DNA of 64,000 bases, from positions 1 to 64,000 of the forward strand of contig JAEWBF010000105.1 of assembly GCA_023391285.1 (NCBI GenBank), in the 5' to 3' direction. Positions 26,395-32,950 of this stretch are shown piece after piece. The notes under the pieces were generated by a model. That model was not told the origin of the DNA. It ran no database searches and saw only the letters and a list, made by a program, of their open reading frames with translations. The DNA is from Verrucomicrobiota bacterium. GTDB lineage: Bacteria; Verrucomicrobiota; Verrucomicrobiia; Opitutales; Opitutaceae. Both the position numbers and the translations under genes were made by a program. How positions within the stretch are numbered: position 1 is the first letter of the stretch; each line of letters starts with the position of its first letter.

Positions 26395-26975
26395 GCTGTG
26401 TAGATCGACACGCGGTCGACATTTTCTTGCATCGCAGGTCGAGCAACGCCCCAAATCATGGTCGAGCGTTAAGGCGCAACAGCTTCTCCAGCGATGATAA
26501 CCAACTTTTACCCCATTAAATCGTCGATCACCGAGTTCTCCTTACTTTGCCAGCCATACACCGAAGAGAAGCTTAAGAGGCTGCGCCAAGACTATAACAG
26601 CACTCATTCGTTCTTTCGGGTGACCACGAAATCGTTGTCGGAATTGGCCATTACCTCGAACGATCTTCAGAATTTGCTGGCGGACAGACGCGCCGCGTAG
26701 TGGGGCTGACGACTTTCTTTTCGAGCGACGGCTCTTATCTGATGGCGAGGACGTGTCGCGCAGTCGACTACGATAACGGTCCCGATTTCTCCGACGACTG
26801 TTCAGATAGAAATCAATCTGTGATGGCCACCGCGCACCGAAAGCCGTGTGAACAACAGATCTAGTTTTTCAAAGTCGATCAATTCGACCCTCTTGATAAA
26901 TTTTGCGTTTGGGCAGCGTGCATCGCGCCCTTGAGTTTTCCTGTCAGGCGGACGTTGTCGTAGACCCCGTTGATC
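26395..26975. other. AT-richer gap with no confident gene
   Basis: About 580 bases of composition unlike the rest of the window. It holds the doubtful 68-residue frame and, beyond 26700, nothing I can assign. Probably the eroded remains of an insertion. Confidence 0.4.
26494..26700 (+). CDS. hypothetical 68-residue protein, lower GC
   Basis: An open frame from ATG 26494 (MITNFYPIKSSITEFSLLCQ) to TAG 26700. Predicted mostly helical with KLKRLRQDYNSTHSFFRVTTKSLSELA. Codon use and base composition are clearly more AT-rich than the neighbours, pointing to acquired DNA. No family recognised; it may be a gene remnant. Confidence 0.35.
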   Translation: MITNFYPIKSSITEFSLLCQPYTEEKLKRLRQDYNSTHSFFRVTTKSLSELAITSNDLQNLLADRRAA

Positions 26976-27827
26976 GTGTCCTCATTCGTCAATATCTCCG
27001 CCTATAAATTCACTCCGCTCGACGAGCTTCCCGTCTGGCGGGAGCGGCTGCTGGAGGTGAGTCGCGCCGGCGATCTCCGCGGCACCATCCTGTTGAGCGC
27101 TGAGGGCATCAACCTGGTCGTCGCCGGCACGCGGAGCCAGATCGACACCCTGCTCGCGACGTTGCGCCGCATCCCCGGCCTCGCCGATCTCACGCCCAAG
27201 GAAAGCTTGAGCGCGGAACAGCCGTTCAATCGGATGTTGGTGAAGATCAAAAAAGAGATCATCGCTTTCGGCATCCCCGGCATCGATCCCGCCCGCCGCC
27301 CGAGTCCGAAGCTCTCGGCTCGCACATTGAAGCAGTGGCTCGACGAAGGCCGGCCGCTCACGCTCCTCGACACGCGCAACGACTACGAGATTCGTCTGGG
27401 CACCTTTCGCGGCGCCCTTCCAGCAGGCATCGAGAACTTCCGCGAGTTTCCTGCCGCCGTGAAAAACCTGCCGGAGGAAATGAAGGAGCGCCCGATCGTG
27501 ATGTTTTGCACCGGCGGCATCCGCTGCGAAAAGGCGGGTCCCTTTCTCGAGCAGGCCGGTTTCAAACACGTGCATCAGCTCGACGGCGGTATCTTGAAAT
27601 ATTTCGAGGAGTGCGGCGGCGCACACTACGAAGGCGAATGCTTCGTCTTCGACCAGCGCGTCGGCGTCGATCCCAGCCTGCGCGAAACGAATTCCGTGCT
27701 GTGCTCCAACTGCCAGCTACCGCTCACGGAAGCCGAACAGCAAAACGCTCGCTACGTCCCCGAAGTCAGTTGTCCCTATTGCGCGGATACACCCGCCGCA
27801 GGCCACGTGTCACGAGGCACGACGTAA
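26976..27827 (+). CDS. trhO: tRNA uridine(34) hydroxylase, rhodanese-domain type
   Basis: TrhO (formerly YceA) uses oxygen to form 5-hydroxyuridine at tRNA position 34. N-terminal part: VNISAYKFTPLDELPVWRE and GTILLSAEGINLVVAG. The rhodanese domain at about 110-215 has LLDTRNDYEIRLGTFRGAL and the catalytic loop MFCTGGIRCEKAGPFL. The C-terminus holds CSNCQLPL and CPYC, a likely zinc site. Start is uncertain between GTG 26976 (283 residues) and TTG 26970. The upstream DNA is AT-richer and apparently non-coding. Confidence 0.92.
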   Translation: MSSFVNISAYKFTPLDELPVWRERLLEVSRAGDLRGTILLSAEGINLVVAGTRSQIDTLLATLRRIPGLADLTPKESLSAEQPFNRMLVKIKKEIIAFGIPGIDPARRPSPKLSARTLKQWLDEGRPLTLLDTRNDYEIRLGTFRGALPAGIENFREFPAAVKNLPEEMKERPIVMFCTGGIRCEKAGPFLEQAGFKHVHQLDGGILKYFEECGGAHYEGECFVFDQRVGVDPSLRETNSVLCSNCQLPLTEAEQQNARYVPEVSCPYCADTPAAGHVSRGTT

Positions 27828-27967
27828 GGTTTTCGACGCCGACGCTAACACCGGCGATGCTCGGCAACCCCATCAAATTGTTCGAGCCCGCGGCGCGTCC
27901 TTGAAGCGTGTGAGCGATCGCACAGCGCCTCACACGTCGGAGCAGGACGTGAACGGCGCAACGCCCC
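27828..27967. other. short convergent gap after trhO
   Basis: Contains an 8-bp hairpin cgtgtgag (27907-27914) / ctcacacg (27929-27936) without a T tract; possibly a shared termination structure. Confidence 0.35.
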
Positions 27968-28846
27968 TCAGCGATCCGGCCCCGCAAAACTCGCGCGAAT
28001 GCGCTCCAGGATCTCCGGCGCATTCGTCAGCGGCGTGTCGCGATACACCTCCGCGTAGGCGCGCTGCGCGGCTTGCAATTCTTCGAGACGAGCCGGAGCT
28101 ACCTCGCGCGCGCTGGCCAGCCGTCCGGGCGTGAACTGACGCCGGTGTGGATCGAGCCAGCCGTTGCGCATGAAGGCCCCCGCCTTCTTCGTGCAACGAC
28201 ACGGATTCGCCGCGTTCACCAGCCCGCACTTGTCGTGCATAAACTGATACAGGTCCTGTCGCGCGCGCGTGAGCAACTGCCGGAAATTCACGGGCGATAC
28301 CTCCATGATCTCCGCGCCCTCATCGCTCGTGACGCCAAAAACCTCGCCGAGCACGAACGCCAAGCGCTGCCTGCGATCAAGGCACATCAGCATCGCCGTG
28401 ATACACCCAAGCTTCGCTTCTTCGATCAGCAGCCCGTGCCCGATGGGCAAGAGCGATTCGTCCGGCAGCTCCGAATCTTCACAGTCGTCGAGCGAACGCG
28501 CCATATCGACGAACGTCATTCGCCGCTCCTCCATCTCCGACTTCCGGACGTTCAGCAGGTGGTTCACCGCGATCCGATAAAGCCAGGTCGAAAACTTGCT
28601 GCGACCTTCAAAAGAACCGAGATGAGTCACGGCCTTCAGCAGGATCTCCTGCGTCGCGTCCTCGGCAACGTCGCGCCGCCACACCATCCGCAACGCCAGG
28701 TTGAAGACCCACGGCTGGTGCTGCCGAAGGAGTCGGTCGAGTGCCTCGATATCGCCCGCCCGCGCAGCATCGATCCAGCCGCTCTCCTCTGGAACGGCGG
28801 ACAAAGGCGGACGCAACGCAGCGGACGTCGAAGCCGGCATGACCAT
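27968..28846 (-). CDS. ECF-type sigma factor with C-terminal CxC extension
   Basis: 292 residues from ATG 28846 (MVMPASTSAALRPPL); ATG 28840 is also possible. Sigma region 2 spans about 40-105 (ALDRLLRQHQPWVFNLALRM, EDATQEILLKAVTHLGSF, KFSTWLYRIAVNHLLNV). Region 4 follows near 165-215 (LDRRQRLAFVLGEVFGVTSDEGAEIMEVSPVNFRQLLTRAR). The 75-residue tail contains CGLVNAANPCRC, a cysteine cluster that could bind metal or sense redox state. No anti-sigma gene is adjacent. The DUF1398 gene lies 19 bases upstream on the same strand, so the two form an operon. Confidence 0.87.
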   Translation of the reverse strand: MVMPASTSAALRPPLSAVPEESGWIDAARAGDIEALDRLLRQHQPWVFNLALRMVWRRDVAEDATQEILLKAVTHLGSFEGRSKFSTWLYRIAVNHLLNVRKSEMEERRMTFVDMARSLDDCEDSELPDESLLPIGHGLLIEEAKLGCITAMLMCLDRRQRLAFVLGEVFGVTSDEGAEIMEVSPVNFRQLLTRARQDLYQFMHDKCGLVNAANPCRCTKKAGAFMRNGWLDPHRRQFTPGRLASAREVAPARLEELQAAQRAYAEVYRDTPLTNAPEILERIRASFAGPDR

Positions 28847-28865
28847 GATCCAACAGAGTGCGCGT

Positions 28866-29279
28866 CTATTGGCGAGCTTCCGGCCCTGCCCCGGGAAACC
28901 ATTCCGTGTGCTGGTCGCCCAAGCGTCCAAGATACGTGACGCGTTTCCCCTGCAGAAACGCAAAATAACCCTGCACGCCCGCGGCCATGACGCGTCGCGA
29001 GAAATCGCGATAACGTTGCCCATGTTTCTGGCTATCGACGATCGCCGCCTTGACCGCGACCACATCGAACTCCGGCGCCACGTTGGGCAACCCTTCGTAA
29101 TCGATGGGCGTCACAACCACCGCCGAACTCTGGGCGGAATAGAACGACGTTCGCCGCTGCAGGTAATCCACGTGATAAAACTCGACGCCCGCGCGGAGCA
29201 GATTGCCGACCACCTCGGGAAAGGAGATCGCACCGGCCAGCGTTTTCGCAGCCGTTTCCTGGATGATTTGAGTGTCCAT
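28866..29279 (-). CDS. DUF1398 family protein
   Basis: 137 residues from ATG 29279 (MDTQIIQETAAKTLAGAISFPEV). The run EFYHVDYLQRRTSFYSA, the DSQKHGQRYRDFSRRVMAAGVQGYFAFL segment and the C-terminal GDQHTEWFPGA are characteristic of DUF1398, a family related to E. coli YbcV of unknown function. It is the first gene of a two-gene unit with the sigma factor; the pairing suggests its expression or activity is tied to that regulon. Confidence 0.8.
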   Translation of the reverse strand: MDTQIIQETAAKTLAGAISFPEVVGNLLRAGVEFYHVDYLQRRTSFYSAQSSAVVVTPIDYEGLPNVAPEFDVVAVKAAIVDSQKHGQRYRDFSRRVMAAGVQGYFAFLQGKRVTYLGRLGDQHTEWFPGAGPEARQ

Positions 29280-29443
29280 ACGCCGGATTGGACAACTCCG
29301 CCGCTAGCGCTGTGACAAAACCGAGCCAATTCGGGAAATTTGTTCGGATTGCCTACTCCCGCCGTGCGTAGCGGCGACACCGTCCAAGCAGTCACTTCCC
29401 AACCAACCACCCCAACTGCGGAGTCAAGAAAGCCGAAGCGACT
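29280..29443. other. gap upstream of the DUF1398-sigma operon
   Basis: 164 bases; no gene, and no convincing promoter hexamers. Confidence 0.3.
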
Positions 29444-29773
29444 TCAGCGGATTTCGACGAGACGCAGGCCCTGATTCAGAAGCGCGACGATCTGCGGCAC
29501 GCGAGGGACGAACCAGGCCCGCAATGCCGCGTTGGACGTGTTGCCCACGCGCAACCATACGACACACGGTCCGCTCCCGGTCGCCTGCACGCGCAAGGCA
29601 AAATCCTAGTCTTTCGTTACGATTACCAAGCCGTTCACCTCAGCGTGCCTCCAAATCGCGCCATCTTCGGCATCGCGCAGACCGATCTCACGCACCGCCT
29701 GCGCCTCGCATCCGGCTTCGACGAACCAGCGCGCAAGCGCCGGCGGCAATTGCGCATCGACCAAAAACTTCAC
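29444..29773 (-). pseudogene. DUF5615-type PIN-like toxin gene interrupted by an amber codon
   Basis: Reading from GTG 29773 the frame gives KFLVDAQLPPALARWFVEAGC, then AVREIGLRDAEDGAIW and VIVTKD, where codon 56 is TAG (29606-29608). It continues in frame as DFALRVQATGSGPCVVWLRVGN and ends at TGA 29444-29446. Total 110 codons, intact apart from the one stop. Family members have an acidic residue there (VTKDEDF), so a single GAG-to-TAG change explains it. The GTG overlaps the antitoxin TGA (GTGA). Confidence 0.85.
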
Positions 29774-29997
29774 CGGCTGACGACCAGCACCGGATGATCG
29801 AGCTGCGCCGCAGCGTATTCCAAGCTCGCCTTAATATCCTCTGGCTCGAGGTCCGGATAGTCCGCGAGGATTTCCGACTCGGGCACGCCGGCCGCGACGA
29901 GATCGAGCACGTCTTTCACGCGGATGCGCATCCCGCGAATGCATGGACGTCCCCCGCACTGGTTCGGATTGAAGGTGATACGCTCCATGTAATTCAT
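29770..29997 (-). CDS. DUF433 antitoxin
   Basis: 75 residues from ATG 29997 (MNYMERITFNPNQCGGRPCI). DUF433 winged-helix pattern: GGRPCIRGMRIRVKDVLDLVAAG, then SEILADYPDLEPEDIKASLEYAA. These proteins pair with DUF5615 PIN-like toxins and neutralise them while repressing the operon. It overlaps the toxin start by 4 bases. As the toxin frame has an amber stop, the antitoxin is now probably an orphan. Confidence 0.88.
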   Translation of the reverse strand: MNYMERITFNPNQCGGRPCIRGMRIRVKDVLDLVAAGVPESEILADYPDLEPEDIKASLEYAAAQLDHPVLVVSR

Positions 29998-30334
29998 GTG
30001 GGCACGTTAATCGAGAGCCCGTCCGCCGCAAGACTCGTGTCCCCACTCCCCCGGAATGTGTAGCCGCGTGGACTTCCTTCAACCGCCAGATCGCGCCGTG
30101 CGTGGCCCATCGTGCACATATGCTTCACCCGCCGACGCACCGCTCCGCAACACGTCTCGGGCGCCTCCGCAACCCACTCTCTCCGGCGCCAATTCTTTTG
30201 CGCCTTTTGCGCTTCTTTGAGGCCATGCCGAGCTTCCTTCCTATTCCCTCCAATACCCCCGTTGTCCAAAGCTCCAGGCAATTGACTTCAAGTTGTCGCT
30301 TCAGCGATGTCGCCGCTCTTCCTCGACGTCTGGA
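29998..30334. other. gap between two toxin-antitoxin modules
   Basis: 337 bases without a gene. It contains one unpaired ttttgcgccttttgcgcttctttgaggcc repeat (30194-30227). The promoter of the DUF433 gene should lie in the left part; I see no clear hexamers. Confidence 0.4.
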
Positions 30335-30754
30335 TCACTCCACCACCGACAACCCCAGCCTCTTCGCCGCCGCCACCATCCGCTTGTCCCGGCTGAACAG
30401 CGGCCCTGCCTGCACACCCGCAAACGTCGCCAGATGAATCGCGTCGAGCGTCCGCAACGGCACGTCCGGATGGACCATCGCCATGATTTCCGCGGCATCG
30501 CGCACCACCACCGCATCCAGACGCACCAATTGGATGCTGTCGTCGATCAAGTGATGCTCGAACATTTCCCACACCCGCATGCGGTGTTCCGGCGCGAGCG
30601 CGCCGGAACGTTCTTTCGCCAAAAGCGCCGACCACAGCTCCGCATAGAGCAGTTCGGACGACACGATACGATGCCCGTCGACGATCTTCTCGCACGCCGC
30701 CGAGTCCGCCTCGCGGGTAAAGAGTTTCACCACCACCGAGGTGTCGAGATACAT
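30335..30754 (-). CDS. VapC-type PIN-domain toxin
   Basis: 139 residues from ATG 30754 (MYLDTSVVVKLFTREADSAA). PIN nuclease acidic residues are in place: D4 in YLDTS, E in SELLYAELWSALL, D in LRTLDAIHLAT and D in FSRDKRMVAAAKRLGL. Such toxins are Mg-dependent ribonucleases, often cutting tRNA or rRNA. The ATG follows the antitoxin TGA with one base between, so translation is coupled. The reading frame is intact, unlike the neighbouring PIN-like toxin. Confidence 0.88.
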   Translation of the reverse strand: MYLDTSVVVKLFTREADSAACEKIVDGHRIVSSELLYAELWSALLAKERSGALAPEHRMRVWEMFEHHLIDDSIQLVRLDAVVVRDAAEIMAMVHPDVPLRTLDAIHLATFAGVQAGPLFSRDKRMVAAAKRLGLSVVE

Positions 30755-30755
30755 C

Positions 30756-31085
30756 TCAATACCCGCTGTCGCGCTGCTCTCGCAGCATCGGCGTCGAATC
30801 GGGCGCCATCGGCAGCGTCGCCCGAAATGCCTCGAGCGAGCTCCAGGGCTTGCCACCCACCACCGGCCGGTAGCGCACGAGCATCGCTTTCGGTTCCCCA
30901 TCCGAGGTGATCACGATTTCTTCGCCTTCCGCCGCGCGCGCCAGCAGCGCCGAGAGCTGATCCTTCGCCTCGCGCACCGAAACCTCCGTCCGCCGCCGCA
31001 ACGTCTTCGCCGCTTCCTCCTCCACCATGCCTGGCGTGATCCGCTTCCGCCTCTGCTTCAGCTGCTCAACCAGTTTCGATTTCAT
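30756..31085 (-). CDS. Phd/YefM-type antitoxin with N-terminal extension
   Basis: 109 residues from ATG 31085 (MKSKLVEQLKQRRKRITPGM). The Phd/YefM fold is the central EVSVREAKDQLSALLARAAEGEEIVITSDGEPKAMLV. The C-terminal tail (SSLEAFRATLPMAPDS) should wrap the toxin. About 35 basic residues precede the core, which is longer than usual for Phd. A perfect 18-base palindrome touches its start codon, consistent with autorepression. Confidence 0.82.
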   Translation of the reverse strand: MKSKLVEQLKQRRKRITPGMVEEEAAKTLRRRTEVSVREAKDQLSALLARAAEGEEIVITSDGEPKAMLVRYRPVVGGKPWSSLEAFRATLPMAPDSTPMLREQRDSGY

Positions 31086-31121
31086 GTGGCCACATGTGGC
31101 CACTTGCCACGCTCCTGTCAA
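31086..31121 (-). promoter_or_regulatory. Phd-VapC promoter with palindromic operator
   Basis: gtggccacatgtggccac at 31086-31103 is a perfect 18-base palindrome made of two gtggccac half-sites, abutting the antitoxin ATG. A perfect TTGACA (-35) lies at 31116-31121 on the minus strand; the expected -10 position falls inside the palindrome, although the hexamer there is poor. The geometry suits repression by the antitoxin complex. Confidence 0.65.
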
Positions 31122-31176
31122 GCCGTTCCCATTCCAAACCCTGCCGCAAAGAGCCTTAGCGCGCGAAACTATGATC

Positions 31177-31209
31177 CGTTCTTGCGCCTCTTGCGCCTCT
31201 TTGCGGCCA
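31177..31209 (+). repeat. one-sided repeat, ttgcgcctctttgcggcc family
   Basis: Copy ending 20 bases before the DAHP synthase stop. Confidence 0.55.
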
Positions 31210-31228
31210 GCGAAACCCGCACGTCACT

Positions 31229-32263
31229 CTAGCTCCGCCGCAGCTTCCACAGCTCCTTCGCCTGCGCGATCGTCTTCTTCAACACGTCCGGCGTCAGCGA
31301 TTGCTTCGGGTCGTCGCCGATGCCTTTCGCCGGCTCGACGTGCGCTTCGATGCACAAACCGTCCGCGCCATACGCCACCGCCGCCAGCGCGGCCGCGGGC
31401 ACATACGACGCTTTGCCGACCGAGTGCGAAGGATCGACCACCACCGGCGCCCAGGTCTTCTCCTTCAACAGCGGCGTGATGCTCTCATCCGGATGATTCC
31501 GATAGCCGTCGAGCGTCGGCGTCGTGCCGCGCGGACACAGGATCACGTTCGGATTCCCAAACGCCGCGATATACTCCGCCGCCGAGATGAATTCATTCAG
31601 CGGCCCCATGTGAATGCTCCGCTTCAACAGCACCGCCGTCTCCGGCTTGCTTCCGATTGCCCGCCCGATCTGCCGCAGCAGCGAGTAGTTCAACGCATTT
31701 CGCGCGCCCACCTGCAGCGCGCCCACACCCGCATCGAGCGCCAACTTGATGTGCGTCTCCTCCATCACCTCCGTATCGACCGGCAGTCCCGTGCGACGCG
31801 ACGCCTCCATCAAGATCTCCAGCGACTTCGTGTCGCCTTGGAACGTGTAGGGATTCGTCCGCGGCTTCCACACGCCGCCGCGCAACACATGCGCTCCCGC
31901 CTCCTTCACCGCCGCCGCCGTCTCGTAGAAGTAGTTCGGATTCTTCGGATCGATCGTGCACGCACCCGCAATCACCAACAACTCCTCGCCCAACGTCACC
32001 CCGCCCATCTTGATTCGATGCGTCGCGAGATCCGACCGCCGGTCCATCAGTTTGAACGGCGACTGAATCCGATCGATCCGTTCCACGTAATCCAGGCCTT
32101 CCAGCCGGTTGATCATCAACTCGTCCCGCTCGTCGCCCACGATCGCATAGATCGTTCGCACCGCTCCGACGATCGGCTGAATCCGGCAGCCAAACTCCGT
32201 CACGATCGACGTGACTTCGGCGAGTTGTTCAGGCGTGAGACGATTGGTTTTTGGCAGGATCAT
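31229..32263 (-). CDS. aroF: 3-deoxy-7-phosphoheptulonate (DAHP) synthase, type I-beta with N-terminal regulatory domain
   Basis: Condenses phosphoenolpyruvate and erythrose 4-phosphate in the first step of aromatic amino acid synthesis. Start ATG 32263 (MILPKTNRLTPEQLAEV), 344 residues. Residues 1-75 form a ferredoxin-like regulatory domain (IVGAVRTIYAIVGDERDEL), as in Thermotoga-type enzymes. The barrel carries VIAGACTIDPKN, RGGVWKPRTNPYTFQG, LQVGARNALNYSLL, ILCPRGTTPTLDGYRN, VVVDPSHSVGK and IEAHVEP. The 160 bases upstream hold an aromatic-codon leader peptide and a terminator, so expression is probably set by attenuation. The gene symbol is functional only. Confidence 0.93.
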   Translation of the reverse strand: MILPKTNRLTPEQLAEVTSIVTEFGCRIQPIVGAVRTIYAIVGDERDELMINRLEGLDYVERIDRIQSPFKLMDRRSDLATHRIKMGGVTLGEELLVIAGACTIDPKNPNYFYETAAAVKEAGAHVLRGGVWKPRTNPYTFQGDTKSLEILMEASRRTGLPVDTEVMEETHIKLALDAGVGALQVGARNALNYSLLRQIGRAIGSKPETAVLLKRSIHMGPLNEFISAAEYIAAFGNPNVILCPRGTTPTLDGYRNHPDESITPLLKEKTWAPVVVDPSHSVGKASYVPAAALAAVAYGADGLCIEAHVEPAKGIGDDPKQSLTPDVLKKTIAQAKELWKLRRS

Positions 32264-32275
32264 GACGGGCTTGGG

Positions 32276-32315
32276 TTGGATAAAACACAAAAGCCGCCCG
32301 GGTCAGGGCGGCTTT
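32276..32315 (-). terminator. attenuator terminator hairpin in the DAHP synthase leader
   Basis: On the minus strand AAAGCCGCCC (32315-32306) pairs with GGGCGGCTTT (32299-32290), a 10-bp stem with a 6-base loop, followed by a broken T run (TTTTGTGTTTT). It lies between the leader-peptide stop and the DAHP synthase ATG, so it must be bypassed for expression. Confidence 0.75.
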
Positions 32316-32340
32316 GCGAAATTGAAGTTGAAACGTGTAT

Positions 32341-32424
32341 TCAGCTTTCGCGACGACCGCCTCCGGCGAGCCCGGTAAACCAGGCCGCAAAACCGAAATA
32401 GAAATAATAACCGGCAGCGATCAT
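32341..32424 (-). CDS. aromatic-rich leader peptide of the DAHP synthase attenuator
   Basis: 27 codons from ATG 32424 to TGA 32341-32343. Residues 6-16 read YYFYFGFAAWF: eight of eleven are Tyr, Phe or Trp, the end products of the pathway, which is very unlikely by chance. The stop is 26 bases before the terminator stem. Codons 21-23 (GGA GGC GGT) contain GGCGG, able to pair with CCGCC of the terminator's first arm, giving a possible antiterminator if ribosomes stall on the aromatic run. A GGAGG lies about 16 bases before this ATG; it is better placed for an overlapping frame starting at 32433, which is also Phe-rich, so the translated frame needs testing. Confidence 0.65.
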   Translation of the reverse strand: MIAAGYYFYFGFAAWFTGLAGGGRRES

Positions 32425-32458
32425 CGAAGGTCATTGAAGTGCCTCCGCCGCCTGCGAT

Positions 32459-32464
32459 TGTCAA
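32459..32464 (-). promoter_or_regulatory. candidate -35 element upstream of the attenuator
   Basis: A perfect TTGACA on the minus strand. No good -10 hexamer is seen at 16-18 bases, and transcription from it would begin only a few bases before the leader ATG. Confidence 0.35.
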
Positions 32465-32557
32465 CGCGCCGTTCTCTCCGCGAGATCGCCAAGATTCCCC
32501 TTGCTTCGCCCTCTCCCCGCCCTTTACTCCCGACCCTTTAACCAACTCGCAACCATC

Positions 32558-32788
32558 ATGGCTCGAATCTGTGCAATCACCGGTCGCCGCCCCACCAAGG
32601 GCTCGATCATCAACCGCAAAGGCCAGTCCAAGAAGAGCGGCGGCATCGGCACCCACGTGACCAGCATCACGAAGCGCAAGTTTCGCCCGAACCTTCAACG
32701 CATCCGCGTGAAGCTCCCGAACGGCGGCACCAAGCGCATGCTCGTCTCGGTCAAGGCCCTCAAGGCCGGCCTCGTCACCAAGGCCTAA
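32558..32788 (+). CDS. rpmB: 50S ribosomal protein L28
   Basis: 76 residues from ATG 32558 (MARICAITGRRPTKGSIINR). Typical L28: CxxTGRRP start with a single cysteine, then GGIGTHVTSITKRKFRPNLQRIRVKLPNG and a basic C-terminus. The cysteine pairs of zinc-binding L28 paralogues are absent. Divergent from DAHP synthase, and followed by a strong terminator, so it is monocistronic. Confidence 0.95.
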   Translation: MARICAITGRRPTKGSIINRKGQSKKSGGIGTHVTSITKRKFRPNLQRIRVKLPNGGTKRMLVSVKALKAGLVTKA

Positions 32789-32814
32789 GCTTCCCCAAGC
32801 TCCTTTAACTTCCC

Positions 32815-32842
32815 GCCCGCGAATGACCTTCGCGGGCTTTTT
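32815..32842 (+). terminator. rho-independent terminator after rpmB
   Basis: Perfect 9-bp stem 32815-32823 with 32829-32837, then five T. Confidence 0.88.
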
Positions 32843-32859
32843 CGTGCCCGAAAACCATC

Positions 32860-32929
32860 GCCCGCGAAACACGCCAAAGTCGCGAACGTTGATCGTTCCT
32901 TTTCGCGACCTTCCGCGTGTTTCGCGGGC
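32860..32929. repeat. long inverted repeat between rpmB and fabF
   Basis: Arms 32860-32886 and 32902-32929 (gcccgcgaaacacgc... and complement) pair over about 27 bases with few differences. Same family as 4223 and 10075. It lies between convergent genes here. Confidence 0.85.
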
Positions 32930-32950
32930 AACTTATAAACTCAGAATCCC

